This document shows, one piece after another, positions 60,373 to 64,000 of a stretch of DNA of 64,000 bases. Numbering within the stretch: position 1 is the first letter of the stretch; each line of letters begins with the position of its first letter. This stretch comes from Deltaproteobacteria bacterium (lineage in GTDB: Bacteria; Myxococcota; Myxococcia; Myxococcales; Anaeromyxobacteraceae): assembly GCA_016214955.1 (NCBI GenBank), contig JACRMN010000015.1, forward strand, positions 62,001 to 126,000, written 5' to 3'. The notes below the pieces were generated by a model. The model did not search any database. It saw nothing but the letters and a program-made list of their open reading frames with translations, and was not told where the DNA came from. The position numbers were made by a program, and so were the translations under genes.

Positions 60373-60483
60373 GGGTCCCTCCCGGGGACACGACGGTGCA
60401 GCGGTCGAAGGGCGCTTCGCCCCTACCACTAGGCGAGTGCGGGCGCCGACGCCAGGGCGGGCCCCAACGGAGGCGCTCCGGGG

Positions 60484-60489
60484 TAGGCT
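60484..60489 (+). promoter_or_regulatory. -10-like hexamer before the TSUP gene
   Basis: TAGGCT followed by GCGCCG and then GTG at 60496, with no Shine-Dalgarno. The layout is nearly identical to the start of the MutS-like gene at 5411. Confidence 0.4.
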
Positions 60490-60495
60490 GCGCCG

Positions 60496-61263
60496 GTGAA
60501 CCCGGGCCCCCTCGAGATCGCGCTGCTGGCCGGCGTGGCGCTCTGCGCCGGCTTCGTGGACGCCATCGCCGGAGGAGGCGGCCTGCTCACCGTGCCGGCG
60601 CTCCTCGCCGCCGGGCTGCCGCCCCACCTGGCGGTGGCCAGCAACAAGGGCCAGTCCACCTTCGGCGCCTTCGCGGCGCTGCGGGCCTTCTGGCGCGCCG
60701 GGATGATCGACGGCGCCCGGGCGCGCCTCTCCTTCCCGCTCGGCTTCCTGGGCTCCCTGGTGGGCGCATGGCTGCTCTTGCTGGTGCGGCCCGAGGTGCT
60801 GCGGCCGGTGGTGCTGGTGCTGCTGGTGTCGGTGGCCCTCTTCGTGGGCCTGCGCCGCGGCCCGCCGCGCGCCGAGGCCCGGGTGCCGGCGCGCTGGCTC
60901 GTCCCGGTGACAGGCGCCATCGCCTTCCTCCTCGGCGGATACGACGGCTTCTTCGGCCCGGGCACCGGCACCTTCCTCATCGTGGCCTTCGTCGCCCTGC
61001 TCGGCGACACGCTCACCGGCGCCTCCGCCGCCTCCAAGGTGGTGAACTTCGCCTCCAACCTGGCGGCCCTGCTGCTCTTCGCCTGGCGGGGCGTGGTGGT
61101 GTGGCAGGTGGCCCTGCCCATGGCCGCGGCCAACCTGGTGGGCGGCCACCTGGGCGCCGGCCTGGCGGTGAAGAGGGGCGACGCGCTGGTGCGCAAGGTG
61201 GTGCTGCTGGTGGTGCTGGGGCTCTGCCTCAAGATCGCCCGCGACCTGTGGATCGCCCGCTAG
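60496..61263 (+). CDS. TSUP (TauE/SafE) family membrane permease
   Basis: 255 residues, about eight hydrophobic helices. Two TSUP repeats carry the signature glycine-rich turns VDAIAGGGGLLTVPALLAAGL and GGYDGFFGPGTGTFLIVAFVALLG, and ASAASKVVNFASNLAALLLFA. The family moves sulfite, sulfoacetate, thiosulfate or other sulfur and organic anions. It lies next to the oxyanion binding-protein gene, so an anion substrate is likely. GTG start, probably leaderless. Confidence 0.9.
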   Translation: MNPGPLEIALLAGVALCAGFVDAIAGGGGLLTVPALLAAGLPPHLAVASNKGQSTFGAFAALRAFWRAGMIDGARARLSFPLGFLGSLVGAWLLLLVRPEVLRPVVLVLLVSVALFVGLRRGPPRAEARVPARWLVPVTGAIAFLLGGYDGFFGPGTGTFLIVAFVALLGDTLTGASAASKVVNFASNLAALLLFAWRGVVVWQVALPMAAANLVGGHLGAGLAVKRGDALVRKVVLLVVLGLCLKIARDLWIAR

Positions 61264-61297
61264 GGGCGGCGGCCTGGGCGCGGAGGGGCACCGCCGT

Positions 61298-61303
61298 TAT
61301 GCT
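61298..61303 (+). promoter_or_regulatory. -10-like hexamer for a probable leaderless PAS gene
   Basis: TATGCT, spacer GCCCCC and then ATG at 61310, without a Shine-Dalgarno. It matches the arrangement before the DsbA-like gene at 9886. Confidence 0.45.
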
Positions 61304-61309
61304 GCCCCC

Positions 61310-61759
61310 ATGACCGAGCCCGCGCCCTCTGAGCTTTCCCGGCTGATCGTCGAGGGCACGCCCGACGCCATTCTCTACGCCGACCGCGATGGGCGCATCC
61401 GCCTCTGGAACGCCGGCGCCGAGCGCATCTTCGGCTTCACCGCCGCCGAGGCGGTGGGCCAGAGCCTCGACCTCATCGTCCCGGAGCGGCTGCGCGGCCG
61501 CCACTGGGACGGCTGGGACAAGACCATGGCGAGCGGCCTCACCCGCTACGGCGCGGGCGACCTGCTGGCCGTGCCGGCGCTCCACAAGGACGGGCGGCAG
61601 CTCTCCATCGAGTTCTCGATCCAGCTCCTGAAGGCGCCCGACGGCAGCGTCACCGGCAGCGCCGCCATCCTCCGCGACGTCACCGCCCGCTTCGAGCGGG
61701 ACAAGGCACTGAAGCTGAAGGTGAAGGAGCTGGAGGCGAAGGTGGGGAAGGCAGGGTAG
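61310..61759 (+). CDS. Stand-alone PAS domain protein
   Basis: 149 residues consisting of one PAS/PAC unit: LIVEGTPDAILYADRDGRIRLWNAGAERIFGFTAAEAVGQSLDLIVPERLRGRHWDGW, then GSVTGSAAILRDVTARFER. It ends in a short charged coiled coil (ALKLKVKELEAKVGK). No output domain is attached, so it must act through partners. Ligand unknown. It could bind haem or a small molecule; the WDGW segment resembles FixL-like PAS proteins but that is weak. Confidence 0.85.
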   Translation: MTEPAPSELSRLIVEGTPDAILYADRDGRIRLWNAGAERIFGFTAAEAVGQSLDLIVPERLRGRHWDGWDKTMASGLTRYGAGDLLAVPALHKDGRQLSIEFSIQLLKAPDGSVTGSAAILRDVTARFERDKALKLKVKELEAKVGKAG

Positions 61760-61822
61760 ACCCCCGGCCCCGGGACCGGCCCTGGTTCGGCGCGGATCGC
61801 GGCCGACGAGGCTTCGGGCCCC

Positions 61823-62554
61823 TCACCCGTCCCGCCGCCCCCACACGTAGGTGTACACCTCGACCAGGTCCGCCCTGCCCCTGGCATGCTCGGCCTCGAG
61901 CCGCGCCAGGCCAGCGCGGAACCTGTCTTCGGGAATGAGCCGCAGCGAGGAGTAGGCCTTCTGGCGGAACCTCTCGAGGCGCGCGCCGGTCATCGGGCTG
62001 CAGTGCGCGGTGTGGGTGGCGCCCGCCACCTTGAACCCGGCCCCCCGCATGGCCGCCTCGATGGCCTCGATGGACGGGTAGCGGGCCCGCTCCTGGGCCT
62101 CGGTCTCGGGGAAGTACCGGGTGAGCGAGCGGGTCCGGATGTCCTCGGGGGAGTCGGTGACCGTCACCACCGTGCCGCCGGGGCGCAGCACCCGGTGGGC
62201 CTCGGCGAAGTGCTCGGGGAGGCTGCCGCCGAGGTAGTGGATGACGTCCACCGAGAAGGCCAGGTCGAAGGAGCGGTCGTCGAAGGGGAAGCGGGCCGCG
62301 GCGTCCCCCTCCCGCAGGTCGAGCCGGGGACCCCGCGCCCGCGCCTCGGCGAGCATCGCCGGCGAGCGATCGAAGCCGGCCCCGTCGGCGCTCCAGGCGG
62401 CGCTGAGGGCGCGCAGGTGGTTCGCGGTGCCGCAGCCCATCTCCAGGATGCGCCCGGGCGGAACCGCCGTGCGCTCCACCAGGTGGGCCAGCACCCGTGG
62501 GCTGGCTTGCCGGTGCTCGGCGTAGCAGGAGGCGATGGCGTCGTAGTCGATCAA
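61823..62554 (-). CDS. SAM-dependent class I methyltransferase
   Basis: 243 residues from a tentative TTG at 62554. Reading further upstream would run into the repeat sequence and there is no ATG in frame near here. The family start is IDYDAIASCYAEHRQASPRVL. The SAM motifs are ILEMGCGTANHLRAL (I), GAGFDRSPAMLAEARAR (II), FDLAFSVDVIHYLG (post II/IV) and RVLRPGGTVVTVTDS (VI). It resembles UbiE/Methyltransf_11 proteins acting on small molecules. Substrate unknown. The start codon is the main uncertainty. Confidence 0.85.
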   Translation of the reverse strand: MIDYDAIASCYAEHRQASPRVLAHLVERTAVPPGRILEMGCGTANHLRALSAAWSADGAGFDRSPAMLAEARARGPRLDLREGDAAARFPFDDRSFDLAFSVDVIHYLGGSLPEHFAEAHRVLRPGGTVVTVTDSPEDIRTRSLTRYFPETEAQERARYPSIEAIEAAMRGAGFKVAGATHTAHCSPMTGARLERFRQKAYSSLRLIPEDRFRAGLARLEAEHARGRADLVEVYTYVWGRRDG

Positions 62555-62627
62555 GCTGATCAGGATTGCACGATGAGTGATGGCAGGCAACCGCGCTCCC
62601 TGCAGCGGAAGGCCGCACGCGGAGCGA

Positions 62628-63157
62628 GGCGGCCGGGCCCGGTCCTCCGCGCCCCTCGGCGGGCCGGATCTCCGGCGCGGCCGGCTCCCGGGCCCCTCGT
62701 CGCCGTCCTCGCGCCGCGACTTCGCGGCAACGGCTGGCGAGCGGCTCCGTCCGCAAAACCCGGGCATCTCGCTTCGCCACTGCCACCGCCCTGCTCGCTG
62801 TCCCGGCCGTGGCGACGCTCGATGCAGGCCGCTCCGAGGGAGCACGGGCCGAGAAGCGCACGCGCGGTCGCTGCGGGCGGCGACGAGGGGCCCGTCCGCC
62901 CGCGAAGCAGTCGCGCAGCCGGCGCGCCGGCCGGAGGCGCCCCCGCAGGGCGCAAGGGAGTACCTGCCGTCCGCGCGGCTCGGGTGCCCGTTCGCGTCGA
63001 GCAACCGTTCGTGGGCGCGGCAACGGCGAGTGGCAACCCGTCGTCCGCGCCCCGACGCTTGCGAGACGCCCCGTGCCGAGGGTGTTCGCGCGGCTCTCGT
63101 GCAGCGCCCGCCCGAGGACCTGGCGCCGGAGGCCGGCGCGTCCGGCGGAGCGGTGAG
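62628..63157. repeat. Copy B of the 0.53-kb dispersed repeat, inverted relative to copy A
   Basis: Reverse-complement counterpart of 50892-51432, lying in the 650-bp gap between the methyltransferase and pgl genes. The conserved core contains the hairpin GCGGGCG-GC-GACG with CGTC-CGCCCGC, perfect in this copy. The two copies could recombine to invert the 11.2 kb between them. No transposase or terminal inverted repeats are recognisable. Confidence 0.85.
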
Positions 63158-63194
63158 CGAACGAGAGCGCCGGAGGCCGGCGCGTCCGGCGGAG
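63123..63194. repeat. 28-bp direct repeat at the edge of repeat copy B
   Basis: A 28-bp unit beginning GCGCCGGAGGCCGGCG and ending GTCCGGCGGAG occurs exactly twice, at 63123-63150 and 63167-63194, with a 16-bp gap. The first unit lies within the end of copy B and the second lies between it and pgl. It may be a duplicated end of the repeat. Confidence 0.75.
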
Positions 63195-63204
63195 TGTGCA
63201 GCGG

Positions 63205-63981
63205 CTACCGGATCCGGCTCGCCGCCTCGGGGTCGAGGAGCCAGTGGACCTCGCCCTCGGGCCGCACCCGCGACGCCGGGAGGTCGGGCCGCCGGCCGGC
63301 GAGGACCTCGGCGACGGTGCCCGCCTTCTCGGCGCCGCTCACCAGGAAGAGCACCGCGCGGGCCGCGCAGAGGGCCGGCAGGGTCAGCGTCAGGCGCCGG
63401 GGCTGCGGCTGGCCGCCGGTGGCGGCGCAGACCAACCGGGTCCGCTCCTCCAGCGCCGGGCTCCCCGGGAAGAGCGAGGCCACGTGGCCGTCGACCCCCA
63501 TGCCCAGGATGGCGAGATCGAGGCGCGGCGCCGGTCCCAGCTCCTGCCGCAGGTCGGCCTCGTAGGCGGCGGCGGCCCGCTCCGGGTCGTCGAGCTCTCC
63601 GGCCATGCGGAAGACGTTGGCCGCCGGGATGGGCAGGCGCGCCAGCAGCGCCTCCCGCACCATGCGCGTGTTGGAGTCCGGGTGGTCGGGCGGCACGCAG
63701 CGCTCGTCACCGAAGAAGAAGAGCACCCTCTCCCAGGGCACGCCCTCGTGCTCCTCCGGCTCGGCCAGCCGGCGGTAGGTGCGGATCGGGGTGCTCCCGC
63801 CGGCGAGCGCGATGGCCGCCAGCCCCCTTGCCTCGGCCGCCCGGGTGGCGGTGCGCGCGATCTCCGCGGCCGCCAGGGCGGCCAAGGCCCCGGCATCGGC
63901 CGCCACGGTGATGCGGGGCTCCCGTGCCGCTTCCCTCGCCATGCTCGCCACGCTCGTCACCGCGCTCATTCGTTCACCCAT
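63205..63981 (-). CDS. pgl: 6-phosphogluconolactonase
   Basis: 258 residues from the ATG at 63981; the ATG at 63969 (MSAV...) is an equally possible start. It has the DevB/Pgl family pattern: IALAGGSTPIRTYRRLAE, VLFFFGDERCVPPDHPDSNTRMVREALL, DLAILGMGVDGHVASLFPGS and VLFLVSGAEKAGTVAEVL. It hydrolyses 6-phosphogluconolactone in the oxidative pentose phosphate pathway. The upstream gene, often zwf, would be beyond the window edge. Confidence 0.94.
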   Translation of the reverse strand: MGERMSAVTSVASMAREAAREPRITVAADAGALAALAAAEIARTATRAAEARGLAAIALAGGSTPIRTYRRLAEPEEHEGVPWERVLFFFGDERCVPPDHPDSNTRMVREALLARLPIPAANVFRMAGELDDPERAAAAYEADLRQELGPAPRLDLAILGMGVDGHVASLFPGSPALEERTRLVCAATGGQPQPRRLTLTLPALCAARAVLFLVSGAEKAGTVAEVLAGRRPDLPASRVRPEGEVHWLLDPEAASRIR

Positions 63982-64000
63982 CGCCGCCCGTCGCGGGCCA

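Noticed and set aside
61823-63004. A longer methyltransferase reading that starts inside repeat copy B
   Set aside because: The extra N-terminus is translated repeat sequence. The related frame in copy A is not attached to a methyltransferase, and indels between copies break the frame.
1-64000. tRNA, rRNA, CRISPR arrays, prophage or intact insertion sequences
   Set aside because: No cloverleaf with CCA-adjacent acceptor stem, no spaced identical repeats of CRISPR type, and no transposase or integrase motifs were recognised on either strand.

Overview
The window is chromosomal DNA of very high G+C (roughly 73% by eye). It is densely coded on both strands with strong third-position GC bias, so long open frames appear antisense to almost every gene. 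The gene set (a Rieske/cytochrome b-linked periplasmic molybdoenzyme with a multihaem cytochrome, SpmA/SpmB, many PAS/GAF sensor proteins, an ECF sigma factor, cytochrome bd) fits an anaerobically versatile, soil-type Myxococcota such as an Anaeromyxobacter relative. That assignment is an inference from content and composition; there is no rRNA or other phylogenetic marker here.

Layout. 1-7.2 kb: a partial FMN-binding protein, a thioredoxin-like/CcdA pair, a GST, an SDR/quinone-oxidoreductase/monooxygenase operon, EamA and a membrane-anchored MutS-like ATPase. 7.2-16.6 kb: a thioesterase, an ATP-grasp/esterase pair, a DsbA-like lipoprotein, a KimA-like permease with a KdpE/short-KdpD system close by, and an ECF sigma/anti-sigma pair. 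16.6-17.07 kb: a non-coding stretch with a strongly structured 220-bp element. 17.07-29.25 kb: one co-directional nine-gene respiratory operon running right to left: Rrf2 regulator, GltD-like Fe-S flavoprotein, Rieske protein, cytochrome b, heptahaem cytochrome c, NarG-like alpha, NarH-like beta, haem-b gamma subunit, TorD-like chaperone. A palindromic operator candidate lies just upstream. 29.5-41.4 kb: a hybrid histidine kinase, M28 peptidase, spmAB, a lipoprotein, a diguanylate cyclase, aquaporin, and a divergent HAD-phosphatase and GntR/LacI-hybrid regulator locus. 41.4-50.9 kb: MoeB-rhodanese with a JAMM protease, cytochrome bd (cydAB), a metallo-hydrolase, a threonine-aldolase-like enzyme, tpx, a ModA-like/class V aminotransferase pair and an LRAT-like protein with a histone-H1-like tail. 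51-64 kb: PAP2, Dps with a Fur-family regulator and matching 7-1-7 boxes, a ferredoxin, a kinase-like protein lacking its ATPase domain, panE, an oxyanion-type ABC transporter whose ATPase is fused to a LysR effector domain, a TSUP permease, a PAS protein, a methyltransferase and 6-phosphogluconolactonase.

How the parts fit. The central operon reads as a quinol-oxidising Rieske/cyt b complex that passes electrons through c-type haems to a periplasmic type II DMSO-reductase-family enzyme. The NarG FS0 iron-sulfur ligands appear altered to C-x3-D-x3-C. Its substrate cannot be read from sequence. Cytochrome bd, Tpx, Dps and the Fur-family regulator point to life at the oxic/anoxic boundary.

The most unusual items are: the ABC-ATPase/LysR-domain fusion with a tandem-fused permease; the bc-linked molybdoenzyme operon; an inverted pair of non-coding repeats of about 0.53 kb that bracket 11 kb; the 220-bp multi-hairpin element; and a recurring start architecture with a -10-like hexamer 5-10 nt before ATG/GTG and no Shine-Dalgarno, which suggests leaderless mRNAs. 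I see no tRNA, rRNA, CRISPR array, prophage or intact insertion sequence.
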